Assembly (NCBI GenBank): GCA_023957385.1
Contig: JAMLGZ010000002.1
Coordinates: forward strand, 1 to 64,000
Direction of reading: 5' to 3'
DNA length: 64,000 bases
Source of the DNA: Brumimicrobium sp.
Lineage (GTDB): Bacteria > Bacteroidota > Bacteroidia > Flavobacteriales_D > Crocinitomicaceae
Positions 8,311-15,658 of this stretch are shown in pieces. The notes below the pieces were generated by a model. That model had not been told where the DNA came from and searched no databases. It worked only from the letters and a program-made list of their open reading frames with translations. The number at the start of each line of letters is the position of its first letter. Position 1 is the stretch's first letter. Position numbers and translations under genes: made by a program.

Positions 8311-8315
8311 CAACA

Positions 8316-8564
8316 TTTCATCCGTTTTGTAGTAAGTTATTAGCAGAAAATATTTTATCATTTTTCTGCTCTAAAATCTGTGCGGGTAAACCGTGCAAAT
8401 ATCTCTTTTAGAGTATTTGTGACGTTGACACGTCCACAGATTTTAGTTTAAATTAACGAAAATAAACTAGAAAGTCAATAGTTTACTAAAAATAAAAAGT
8501 ACATCATTGATTATTTTTCTTGTTCTATCCTTCGTTAATTAATCACTTACCAAAACGGATGAAA
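8316..8564. ncRNA. Large structured noncoding element (candidate RNA)
   Basis: No plausible gene lies between 8141 and 8906. Instead, nested complementarity covers 249 nt. The outer stem TTTCATCCGTTTTG (8316-8329) pairs with CAAAACGGATGAAA (8551-8564), 14 bp perfect, and continues as GTAAGT (8332-8337) with ACTTAC (8545-8550). Inside are three units. First, a hairpin of 9 bp (8342-8350 with 8362-8370). Second, a cloverleaf closed by TAAAATCTGTG (8372-8382) and CACAGATTTTA (8435-8445), holding hairpins at 8383-8393, 8396-8419 and 8421-8434. Third, a stem AATTAACGAA (8451-8460) with TTCGTTAATT (8531-8540), holding hairpins 8463-8485 and 8488-8518. The strand of action is unknown, and a DNA-level role is also possible. 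Confidence 0.6.
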
Positions 8565-8578
8565 GTTGTTTTTATTAA

Positions 8579-8740
8579 TCGGTAAAATCCCCTACCGAGT
8601 TCAAACAGACTCCTATGTCAAACATAAGAGCAATTCGACCTCGGAACAATAGCGTGAGGTCGGCTGTATTTATTTCTGGGTGAACTACTACGTACAATTC
8701 AATAGATGGATTTCATTTTATCAAAGACTATAGAATTGTA
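8579..8740. other. Further hairpins completing the noncoding cassette
   Basis: Three more inverted repeats follow the large structure. TCGGTA (8579-8584) pairs with TACCGA (8593-8598). CGACCTC (8636-8642) pairs with GAGGTCG (8656-8662). TACAATTCAATAG (8693-8705) pairs with CTATAGAATTGTA (8728-8740) with one mismatch in 13. Together with 8316-8564, nearly all of cassette 5 between attC4 and attC5 is structured and noncoding. Confidence 0.5.
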
Positions 8741-8744
8741 CTCC

Positions 8745-8876
8745 CCATAACTGGCTGTTTCGCACCATTCTGGATAAATCAAATCAATTATTATATATCC
8801 TAGGAAAATATTTATTACATTTATATTGAATTATCAAAAGGATCAGAACGGATGCGAAGCAGCCGCAACGTTAGCG
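8745..8876 (+). repeat. attC-like palindromic site 5
   Basis: Bounded by CCATAAC (8745-8751) and GTTAGCG (8870-8876). The arms GGCTGTTTCGCA (8753-8764) and TGCGAAGCAGCC (8853-8864) pair over 12 positions with one mismatch. CATTCTG (8766-8772) can pair in part with CAGAACG (8844-8850). The loop is AT-rich and does not contain the CTTCGTAT block. It follows the noncoding cassette, so here the palindrome belongs to no protein gene. Confidence 0.7.
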
Positions 8877-8906
8877 GGCAGGTAAATAAAATCAGTAAAT
8901 GAAACA

Positions 8907-9476
8907 ATGTTAAAAAAATATTTTAATTCACATAGCTTTTTGAAAATGGAGGAAATAGAATCTGCTTTACCTTTATTTAAAGAAGTACAATTAAATAAAG
9001 GAGAATATTTTATTACTGACACTATAATTTGTAATCAAATAGCATTTGTTGTAAAAGGCTCTTTTCGGGGCTTTGTAGTTGACGATAAAGGGAATGAGGT
9101 AAATATCTGTTTAAAGTTAGAAAATCAATTTATTACCTCATATGAAAGTTTTTTAAATCAACAACCATCTAAAAAGAATATTCAAGCAATGGAAAAATGC
9201 GATTTATTAATCATAAACAGAGATTCTTTAATAAATCTATTAGATAAATTCCCTTCATTTAATTTTCTAATTAAAGCCGTTGCAGAACAAGAATTGATAG
9301 AAAAAGAAAACTTTTTGATTCATTTAAATAATAAATCAGGAAAGGAAAAATATCTGTTCATTTTAAACTATTATCCCGATTTTATTCGAAGAGTTAAACT
9401 TAGTGATTTAGCCTCCTTTATAGGTGTTACCCCTCGAACGGTTTCAAGGATTAGAAAAAATTTATCCGGCAATTAA
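8907..9476 (+). CDS. Crp/Fnr family transcriptional regulator
   Basis: A 189-residue protein with a cyclic-nucleotide-binding-type beta-roll (about 25-115; AFVVKGSFRGFVVDDKGNEVNICLKLENQFI) and a C-terminal HTH (LSDLASFIGVTPRTVSRIRKN, about 165-185). It resembles the regulator at 40-612 in length and layout but is clearly divergent. It is followed 68 bp later by a metallo-hydrolase gene with a palindrome, GGACAAATGTCC, in front of its promoter. That palindrome is a likely binding site for this regulator. It is the first gene of cassette 6. Confidence 0.85.
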   Translation: MLKKYFNSHSFLKMEEIESALPLFKEVQLNKGEYFITDTIICNQIAFVVKGSFRGFVVDDKGNEVNICLKLENQFITSYESFLNQQPSKKNIQAMEKCDLLIINRDSLINLLDKFPSFNFLIKAVAEQELIEKENFLIHLNNKSGKEKYLFILNYYPDFIRRVKLSDLASFIGVTPRTVSRIRKNLSGN

Positions 9477-9481
9477 TTATA

Positions 9482-9524
9482 GGACAAATGTCCTCTTTTG
9501 CGATTAGAAGTGTGTTTAGTTTTG
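9482..9524 (+). promoter_or_regulatory. Promoter and palindromic operator of the MBL-fold gene
   Basis: GGACA-aa-TGTCC (9482-9493) is a perfect palindrome. It is followed by TTTG (9497-9500) and a Bacteroidota -7 box TAGTTTTG (9517-9524), spaced 16 bp, slightly shorter than the usual 19 or so. The operator directly abuts the -33 box, consistent with control by the Crp/Fnr protein encoded just upstream. Confidence 0.5.
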
Positions 9525-9544
9525 CATAATAAAATAAGAAGAAT

Positions 9545-10225
9545 ATGCAACAAATTGCAAAAGACATATATCACATACCTTTAATGCCAAGAAATAGTAT
9601 TAACTGTTACATTGCTGAAGGTGTTTTGATAGATGCAGGAATTAGAAGTTCGTATAAAAATATTTCCAAACATCTGCAAGAAATTCCTGTTCACCTACAC
9701 ATTCTAACACACGCCCACGCAGACCATCAAGGTAGTAGCGACAAAATTTGTAACGATTTCAACTTACCTCTATATTGTCATCAAAAGGAAGTCTATCGTG
9801 CAGAAACAGGGTTTGTAACCAAAGATTATCCGTCAAACAAAAACATTATTGCCCGATTGCAACAAAAATATTGGGCAGGTCGAGGACACAAAATTGATAA
9901 AACAATCAAAGAAAATGATATGATTGGTAACTTTAGGGTAATAGAAACACCGGGACACTCTGATGGTCATATTTCACTTTTCAGAGAAAAAGATGGTGTT
10001 TTGATAATCGGAGATGTCGCAACAAATATGAACTTATTGACCACCATAAAAGGGTTACATCTTCCACCCCATATTTTTACAACCAACAAAATTGAGAACA
10101 TCAATTCATTGCAAAAATTATCTGAATTAAGTCCGAAAATTATTTGTTTTGGACACGGTCCCGTTCTCCTAAATAAGAATAAAGAGTTTGAAAAATTTGT
10201 TGAGAGACAAAAGAACTACGGCTAA
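9545..10225 (+). CDS. Metallo-beta-lactamase-fold hydrolase
   Basis: A 226-residue cytoplasmic protein with the signature HAHADH (residues 56-61), the later metal-binding His in GHSDGH and Asp in IGDVATN, and a C-terminal FGHGP motif. These complete the usual binuclear metal site. Members include glyoxalase II-like and lactonase-like hydrolases; the substrate is not evident. Its stop codon TAA (10223-10225) lies within the left core of attC6. Probable regulation is by the upstream Crp/Fnr gene through the 9482-9493 palindrome. Confidence 0.85.
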   Translation: MQQIAKDIYHIPLMPRNSINCYIAEGVLIDAGIRSSYKNISKHLQEIPVHLHILTHAHADHQGSSDKICNDFNLPLYCHQKEVYRAETGFVTKDYPSNKNIIARLQQKYWAGRGHKIDKTIKENDMIGNFRVIETPGHSDGHISLFREKDGVLIIGDVATNMNLLTTIKGLHLPPHIFTTNKIENINSLQKLSELSPKIICFGHGPVLLNKNKEFEKFVERQKNYG

Positions 10226-10284
10226 CACTTAAGACTTAAACGCCCTGTAGCGCAGCGGAATGGCGACTTAAGTCGGGGTTGACA
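10220..10284 (+). repeat. attC-like palindromic site 6 (short form)
   Basis: A 65-bp site from GGCTAAC (10220-10226) to GTTGACA (10278-10284). GACTTAA (10233-10239) pairs with TTAAGTC (10268-10274), GCC (10242-10244) with GGC (10262-10264), and CTG (10245-10247) with CAG (10253-10255). Two unpaired bases separate the first blocks on one strand. In size and layout it is close to the classical 60-bp attC. The right core departs from the GTTA form of most others, so this call is less certain. Confidence 0.6.
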
Positions 10285-10370
10285 TTTCTATTGGCAATGG
10301 ACTAAAAATTAAAAAACTCGAATAAAAATAAAATGAATAATAAAGGCATATATCTAATTCAATTAAACTT

Positions 10371-11405
10371 ATGAATTATACAGTATTGGTTACCGGAGGA
10401 ACAGGTTATATTGGTTCTTGGGTTGTTAAAAATTTATTAGAAAGAGGATACAATGTTCGTCTAACAACAAGAAATAAAAATAATCTTTCCAAAATCCAAT
10501 TTTTAGTAAACTATGCGGAATCTTCAAAGGGTAAACTTGAAATATGGGAAGCAGATTTATTAAAAATGGGTTCGTTTGATGAGGTTGTAATGGGTTGCGA
10601 TTATGTTATTCATATGGCTTCGCCATTTCAAACCAAGATAAAAAATGCACAAAAGGAACTTATAGAACCAGCTCTAATAGGAACAAGAAATGTTCTTCGT
10701 GCAGTTAATCTCTCACTATCTGTTAAAAAAGTCGTTATGACTTCAAGTGTAGCGGCTGTTTTTGGAGATAATATAGATATGAAAAATTTGAACCTCTCAG
10801 AATTTGATGAAAATCAATTTAATACAACTAGTTCTATTAAGCATCAACCCTATGCTTATTCCAAATTATTAGCTGAAAAAGAAGCTTGGAAAATATATGA
10901 ATCTCAACAAAGATGGCAATTAATTACTATAAACCCCTCATTTGTTATGGGACCTCCTCTGTCTAAATATGCAGATTCTGGGAGTATTATATTGATGAAA
11001 GAGTTTTTAAAAGGGAGTTATTGTTTTGGCGTACCCAATTTAGAATTTGGTTTTGTTGATGTTCGAGACATAGCTAAAGTTCATATACAAGCTATGGAAG
11101 ACATAAATGCAAAAGGAAGATATATTATATCAGAGAGAGTAGCTTCTTTATTGAATTTTGCTAAAATAATTCAAATCGAATTTAAAAATAAATACCAACT
11201 ACCTAAGAAAGAGGCTCCTAAATTATTACTTTATCTGTTTGCGCCTATTTTTAATTTAACAAGACAATTTGTAGAAAAAAATGTTGGTTATTCTATAAAA
11301 ATTAATTCTCAAAAAGTCATAAATGATTTTAACCTTCAACTCACTCCTCTCGAAAAGACTTTAAAAGATATGATAATTGAAATGGAGGAACTGAAAATGT
11401 TATAG
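10371..11405 (+). CDS. NAD(P)-dependent epimerase/reductase (dihydroflavonol reductase-like SDR)
   Basis: A 344-residue extended short-chain dehydrogenase. The Rossmann motif GGTGYIG is at residues 9-15. The catalytic YxxxK is in YAYSKLLAEK (about 160), with a preceding SSVAAVFG strand and NPSFVMGP typical of dihydroflavonol-4-reductase/cinnamoyl-CoA-reductase-like proteins. GFVDVRDIAKVH (about 226-237) is also characteristic. The carbonyl substrate is unknown. It is the only gene of cassette 7 and is followed by attC7, whose right core is split by an IS1182-family element. Confidence 0.85.
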   Translation: MNYTVLVTGGTGYIGSWVVKNLLERGYNVRLTTRNKNNLSKIQFLVNYAESSKGKLEIWEADLLKMGSFDEVVMGCDYVIHMASPFQTKIKNAQKELIEPALIGTRNVLRAVNLSLSVKKVVMTSSVAAVFGDNIDMKNLNLSEFDENQFNTTSSIKHQPYAYSKLLAEKEAWKIYESQQRWQLITINPSFVMGPPLSKYADSGSIILMKEFLKGSYCFGVPNLEFGFVDVRDIAKVHIQAMEDINAKGRYIISERVASLLNFAKIIQIEFKNKYQLPKKEAPKLLLYLFAPIFNLTRQFVEKNVGYSIKINSQKVINDFNLQLTPLEKTLKDMIIEMEELKML

Positions 11406-11419
11406 AACATTACCCGACC

Positions 11420-11547
11420 CGCTAACAAGCGGTTTGAACGCAAGGCGGGCAAAGTGCTCCGATTGAACATTTTCGGTAAGAAAAAAGTATTATCTTCGTA
11501 TCAACATTTGTCGGTAAAATCCGCCCTGCGTCAAGCCGCCAAAACGT
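11420..11547 (+). repeat. attC-like palindromic site 7, right core split by an IS
   Basis: Left core CGCTAAC (11420-11426). The arm GCGGTTTGAACGCAAGGCGG (11429-11448) pairs with CCGCCCTGCGTCAAGCCGC (11521-11539). The sequence runs to AACGT (11543-11547), where the IS1182 left end begins. After the IS, CGTTATTT appears at 13280-13287, so joining the flanks gives AACGTTATTT, an intact core. The loop has AACATTTTCGGTAA and AACATTTGTCGGTAA as direct repeats, separated by the AAAGTATTATCTTCGTATC block. It is nearly identical to attC8 at 22254-22380. Confidence 0.8.
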
Positions 11548-13278
11548 CAAACTGTCTAAAAACCCCCAACCTATTAACATTCTAATTGTCAATAACTTAC
11601 ATCCTTAAATATTTATCATCTAATTGATTTTCAGTATATTCATCCTATGAAATACATCATCGGAAAAGACAGAACTCAATTCGAGTTATTTTGCTTAGAG
11701 GAGCGAATTGATGAAAACAATGAAGTTCGGTTGATTGAGCTTTTTGTGGATAGTTTACCCTTGGCAGACTTTGGTTTTGTAGAAGACAAAGTCAATCCAC
11801 AGGGAGGAAGACCTGCTTATCATCCAAGTGTTTTATTGAAGTTATTTTTATATGGCTACATGAATCGCATCCGCTCCTCTCGACTTTTGGAAAAAGAGTG
11901 TAACCGAAACTTGGAAGTAATGTGGCTTATGCGAGGACTCGCCCCCGACCACAATACCATCTCTAATTTCAGGAAGGACAATCCTTTAGCAATCAAAAAA
12001 GTGTTTCGAGCTACTGTGGAGCTTGCCAAAAACTTTGATTTGATTGGCGGAAAACTACTTGCTGGCGACGGCACAAAATTACGTGCCCAAAATTCTAAAA
12101 AGAACAACTACAACCAAGCAAAAATTGATAGACATCTTGCTTATATTGAAACAAAACTAGAGGAATACAATGCAGTTCTTGCAAGTGAAGATGGGGATGT
12201 TGAACAAAAGTTAAAAGCAAAACAAAAGATAGAGCAACACCTCCAACACCAACAGAAATATAAGGATTTAGAAAAACAACTAGAAGAAACAGGAGAGGTT
12301 CAAATCTCTACATCTGATCCTGAGAGTAGGCAGTTAATTATTCGAAATGTCATTACAGAGGTAGCCTATAATGTTCAGTCAACAGTGGATGAAAAACACA
12401 GCATTCCAATCAATTACGAAGTAACCAATGAAAACGATTCCAAAGCAATGGGCGGAATGCTTGAACAAGCTGTGGAAGTTTTAGGTCACAATGAATTTAC
12501 AGCCATATTTGATAAAGGATATTACACCGGAACAGAGTTTGAAAAAGCAGAAGAATTAGGAGTTGATGTATTGGTTGCTGTTCCCGATTTACCCACCTCT
12601 TCCATGGCACCTGATCCTGCTTATAACATTTCCGAATTTACCTATAACCAAGAAACTAACTCTTACACCTGTCCACAGGGAAACACATTAAAATCCAATG
12701 GGAAATGGTATTCCAAAAGTAGAAATCATCCAGGAAGAAAGAAGCAAGAATCCATCCGAATGAAGCAGTACAAAACAGATGCCTGTAAAACGTGTCCCGT
12801 TTACGATTTATGCACCAAAGCAGCCAATAAACGTGGGCGAGTCATTGAACGATTAATCTATGCCCATTTGCTAGAAAAAAACAAGAAGCGAGTAAGAGAA
12901 AATTATGAAATCTATAAAAAACGACAGGCAATCGTGGAGCACCCCTTTGGAATCATAAAGAGACAATGGGATTTTTATTATATCGTAACAAAAAAAGGCA
13001 AAGAAAGGGCTTCGGCAGACGTAGGACTCATCTTTACAGCTTTCAATTTACGTAGAATATTCAATCTTCTTAACCAAAATGCACTCAAAAAGTATCTAAG
13101 AGAGCTTGATTTGAATTTTTCGTATTATATAAAGCATTTAGATGCGTTTTACAGGTTTTTGTTTTCTTATTTAACGATTGGTGTTTTTAAAAAAGAGTAT
13201 TCTAAAGTGGTTTAAAATGAAAATAAATGAGTAGTTTAGTAGAGAGTATATAGATAAAGACGGTATTTAGACAGACTG
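11548..13278 (+). mobile_element. IS1182-family insertion sequence
   Basis: The terminal inverted repeats match at 15 of 20 positions: left end 11548-11567 (CAAACTGTCTAAAAACC...) and right end 13259-13278, whose complement begins CAGTCTGTCTAAATACC. The element contains one intact transposase gene. The flanking AACGT on the left and CGTTATTT on the right share CGT, a possible 3-bp duplication, although the exact right end is uncertain by 1-2 bases. It is inserted at the recombination core of attC7. Confidence 0.8.
11647..13215 (+). CDS. IS1182-family transposase (DDE)
   Basis: A full-length 522-residue transposase. GGRPAYHPSVLLKLFLYGYMNRIRSS-like sequence (about 54-80) and WLMRGLAPDHNTISNFRKDN (about 95-115) are hallmarks of the family. 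Catalytic Asp candidates lie in LAGDGTKL (about 140) and AIFDKGYYTG (about 280), and the Glu in VEHPFGIIKRQWDF (about 436). A zinc-like Cys cluster CKTCPVYDLC lies between. No frameshift is seen, so it may be active. Confidence 0.95.
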   Translation: MKYIIGKDRTQFELFCLEERIDENNEVRLIELFVDSLPLADFGFVEDKVNPQGGRPAYHPSVLLKLFLYGYMNRIRSSRLLEKECNRNLEVMWLMRGLAPDHNTISNFRKDNPLAIKKVFRATVELAKNFDLIGGKLLAGDGTKLRAQNSKKNNYNQAKIDRHLAYIETKLEEYNAVLASEDGDVEQKLKAKQKIEQHLQHQQKYKDLEKQLEETGEVQISTSDPESRQLIIRNVITEVAYNVQSTVDEKHSIPINYEVTNENDSKAMGGMLEQAVEVLGHNEFTAIFDKGYYTGTEFEKAEELGVDVLVAVPDLPTSSMAPDPAYNISEFTYNQETNSYTCPQGNTLKSNGKWYSKSRNHPGRKKQESIRMKQYKTDACKTCPVYDLCTKAANKRGRVIERLIYAHLLEKNKKRVRENYEIYKKRQAIVEHPFGIIKRQWDFYYIVTKKGKERASADVGLIFTAFNLRRIFNLLNQNALKKYLRELDLNFSYYIKHLDAFYRFLFSYLTIGVFKKEYSKVV

Positions 13279-13328
13279 CCGTTATTTGCAAGTTAAAACA
13301 CCACTCAACAACATTATCTTCTTCAAAT

Positions 13329-13374
13329 CTTAAACTTCTCTTAACCAGCTCGTAACATCTCTTTCTGACTTTTG
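13329..13374 (+). promoter_or_regulatory. Pho-box-like repeats and promoter of the phosphate porin gene
   Basis: Three 7-mers, CTTAAAC (13329-13335), CTTAACC (13340-13346) and CGTAACA (13351-13357), recur with an exact 11-bp period, as expected for PhoB-family direct repeats. The TAAC element of the last repeat (13353) lies 17 bp before TTTTGCATC (13370-13378). The same spacing and the same TTTTGCATC occur in front of pstS. The response regulator gene at 19831 is the likely controller. Confidence 0.65.
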
Positions 13375-13397
13375 CATCATCAAAAAAAACAATAAAA

Positions 13398-14675
13398 ATG
13401 ATGAACACAAAAGTAAAGAGACAAACTCCAAAAACATTATTAATCTGTGGATTGGGATTGTTAAATTTCATCCCAACTTATGCCCAGGAATCGGACTCCA
13501 TCCGTTTGGAACGATTGGAAAGTAAAGTAAGTAAATTAGAAGTTCTAAACGGATTAAAAATTTCAGGATACATTCAAGGGCAATTTCAATACGGACAGGA
13601 AAATGCTTCTTTGAAAGTGGGTGCTCCCAACACCGATATTACCGAAGATTTTAACCGTATGGGCATTCGCAGAGGTCGGCTGAAATTCACCTATGAAAAG
13701 AGTATAGCCACTGCTGTTTTCCAAATGGACATGACCGAAAAAGGCTTTGGAATTAAAGATGTCTATCTCCAAGTCAAGGATTCCGAATGGAGTGCAAGTT
13801 CACTTAAAATCGGAGTTTTTAACCGACCATTTGGCTATGAGATTGAGAGGTCTTCATCTTCAAGAGAGTCTCCTGAAAGGGCAACAATTATCACTACCCT
13901 ATTCCCGGAAGAAAGAGATTTGGGTGCGATAATGACCTTGCAGGCAAAGAAATCATCACCTTGGCATTTCCTAAAATTGGATGCAGGATTATTTGCAGGA
14001 AATGGTATTAAATCAGATATTAAAAACAAAAAGGACTTTATCAGTCATTTATCAGCCAATAAAACCATTAAAAAAGGAATTAAGCTCAGTGGCGGAATAT
14101 CCTACTACCGGGGGACAGTTTATCAGGGGTCAGAAAACAGATATACATTTTCCGGTAATGCGTTTATACTCAATAACAATCCCACCAATATCGGTGCATT
14201 TGCCAAAAGAGAATACTTCGGAGTAGATGCACAGTTTAGTTTTACCAGCAATCTCGGGTTGACTTCATTATCAGGTGAGTTTATCACGGGAACTCAACCG
14301 GGTGAAAAAGGTGGAAGTAAAAGTCCGAACAGTTCATCTGTAGGAAACTCCGATATGTATATCCGCAATTTCAGCGGTGGCTATATTTCTTTTGTTCAGG
14401 ATTTTGGAAAAATTCCACTCTCAACGGTGATTAAGTACGATTGGTATGATCCCAATACCAAAATGTCAAAAGATGACATTGGACTTAATCAAACCGGAAA
14501 AGGCGATATCGCTTATCAGACAATTGGTTTCGGATTGCTTTGGAAAATTAACGATGTCCTGAGAATGACAGCCTATTACGATTTGGTGAAAAACGAAACT
14601 TCAGTAAATCTTACTGGATATGAAAAAAATATTAAAGACGATGTTTTTACACTTCGACTTCAATACAAATTTTAA
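13398..14675 (+). CDS. Phosphate-selective porin O/P-like protein
   Basis: A 425-residue outer-membrane porin with a signal peptide ending PTYAQ (about residue 30). A short coiled-coil (DSIRLERLESKVSKLE) then leads into a 16-strand-like barrel (GLKISGYIQGQFQYGQE... to VFTLRLQYKF, aromatic C-terminus). It matches the OprO/OprP family that admits phosphate or polyphosphate. It heads the phosphate operon and has its own Pho-box-like promoter at 13329-13378. ATG 13398 is chosen because it directly precedes the signal peptide. Confidence 0.85.
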   Translation: MMNTKVKRQTPKTLLICGLGLLNFIPTYAQESDSIRLERLESKVSKLEVLNGLKISGYIQGQFQYGQENASLKVGAPNTDITEDFNRMGIRRGRLKFTYEKSIATAVFQMDMTEKGFGIKDVYLQVKDSEWSASSLKIGVFNRPFGYEIERSSSSRESPERATIITTLFPEERDLGAIMTLQAKKSSPWHFLKLDAGLFAGNGIKSDIKNKKDFISHLSANKTIKKGIKLSGGISYYRGTVYQGSENRYTFSGNAFILNNNPTNIGAFAKREYFGVDAQFSFTSNLGLTSLSGEFITGTQPGEKGGSKSPNSSSVGNSDMYIRNFSGGYISFVQDFGKIPLSTVIKYDWYDPNTKMSKDDIGLNQTGKGDIAYQTIGFGLLWKINDVLRMTAYYDLVKNETSVNLTGYEKNIKDDVFTLRLQYKF

Positions 14676-14677
14676 AA

Positions 14678-14735
14678 TTGTAACCAAATTGTAACCAAAC
14701 CTAAAAAAGTACTTAACAATCTATCAGCAATTTTG
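14678..14735 (+). promoter_or_regulatory. Pho-box-like repeats and promoter of pstS
   Basis: TTGTAACCAAA occurs twice in a row (14678-14688 and 14689-14699). A further TAAC at 14714-14717 keeps the same 11-bp register (TAAC at 14681, 14692 and 14714; the 14703 step is degenerate). TTTTGCATC (14731-14739) begins 17 bp after the last TAAC, identical to the porin promoter. This paired architecture supports direct activation by the PhoB-type regulator encoded downstream. Confidence 0.7.
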
Positions 14736-14761
14736 CATCAAATAAATAAAAAGAGAAAATA

Positions 14762-15628
14762 ATGAAAAAACACATTTTAATACTATTGACTGGAATATCC
14801 TTGCTATCGTGCAATTCCAAAAGCGAAGAAACAAATTCCACAGGCATTGAGCCAAAAACAAAAGTTGAAACTGTCCAAATAAAAGGTTCGGAAACCGTTT
14901 TACCTCTAACCCAAAAGGCGGTGGAAGAATTTGCAAACGTGGATTCCCAACTGAAATTAATTGTCACGGGGGGTGGCAGTGGTGTCGGAATAGCGGCCTT
15001 GCTAAATAATACGACAGACATTGCACAAACCTCCAGAGCCATCAAATTTGGCGAGAAACAAAAAATCGAAGAAGGCGGAAATACTGTCAAAGAAATCATT
15101 GTAGCTTATGATGCCTTGGCGATTATCGTCCATCCGGAAAACAAAGTTTCCAACCTTACGAGAGAGCAATTGGAAGATATTTTCACAGGAAAAATCACAA
15201 ATTGGAAAGAAGTAGGTGGCGAGGATTTGAAAATTGTACCTTATGCAAGGGAAACTTCATCTGGGACTTATGAGTTCTTTAAGGAAAGTGTTTTGTTGAA
15301 CAAAAACTATCTGTCCGGCATTATGAGTATGCCTGCCAATGGGGCGATTATTCAGTCCATCAAACAAACCAAAGGTGCAATTGCTTATGTGGGATTGGCA
15401 TATCTCAACAAAGATGTGAAAGCTGTACATGTTTCTTATGACGGTGGAAAAACATTTATAGAACCTTCTTTTGCCAATGCGAAAAATAAAACCTATCCTG
15501 TTGTCAGACCTTTGTTTTACTACTATCTCGGCAACTCTGAATCCAAAGTGAAACCGTTTATTGACTTCCTTCTTTCTCCTACCGGGCAGGAAATTGTGGA
15601 CGAAGTGGGTTATGTGGATTTAAGATAA
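14762..15628 (+). CDS. pstS: PstS phosphate-binding lipoprotein
   Basis: A 288-residue periplasmic phosphate-binding protein of the PstS type. It has a lipobox (SLLSC, cysteine at about 17), IKGSETVLPLTQKAVEEF (about 40-57), TGGGSGVGIAALLNNTTDIAQTSR (phosphate-binding loop) and ARETSSGTYEFF (about 164-175). Together these supply the Ser/Thr/Arg phosphate ligands. It delivers phosphate to the PstCA permease encoded next. It is preceded by its own Pho-box-like promoter. Confidence 0.95.
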   Translation: MKKHILILLTGISLLSCNSKSEETNSTGIEPKTKVETVQIKGSETVLPLTQKAVEEFANVDSQLKLIVTGGGSGVGIAALLNNTTDIAQTSRAIKFGEKQKIEEGGNTVKEIIVAYDALAIIVHPENKVSNLTREQLEDIFTGKITNWKEVGGEDLKIVPYARETSSGTYEFFKESVLLNKNYLSGIMSMPANGAIIQSIKQTKGAIAYVGLAYLNKDVKAVHVSYDGGKTFIEPSFANAKNKTYPVVRPLFYYYLGNSESKVKPFIDFLLSPTGQEIVDEVGYVDLR

Positions 15629-15658
15629 TTTTTTCAAAAACAATTTCAAAAAACAGAG

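Noticed and set aside
8316..8564. A retron msr-msd RNA for the noncoding cassette
   Set aside because: Outer complementary ends fit loosely, but no reverse transcriptase is adjacent and the multi-branched inside does not match the usual short msr hairpins plus one long msd stem.
10241..10270. A tRNA fragment, because of GTAGCGCAGCGGAATGG
   Set aside because: The wording is tRNA-like, but no acceptor, anticodon or T arm can be formed; it is the loop of attC6.
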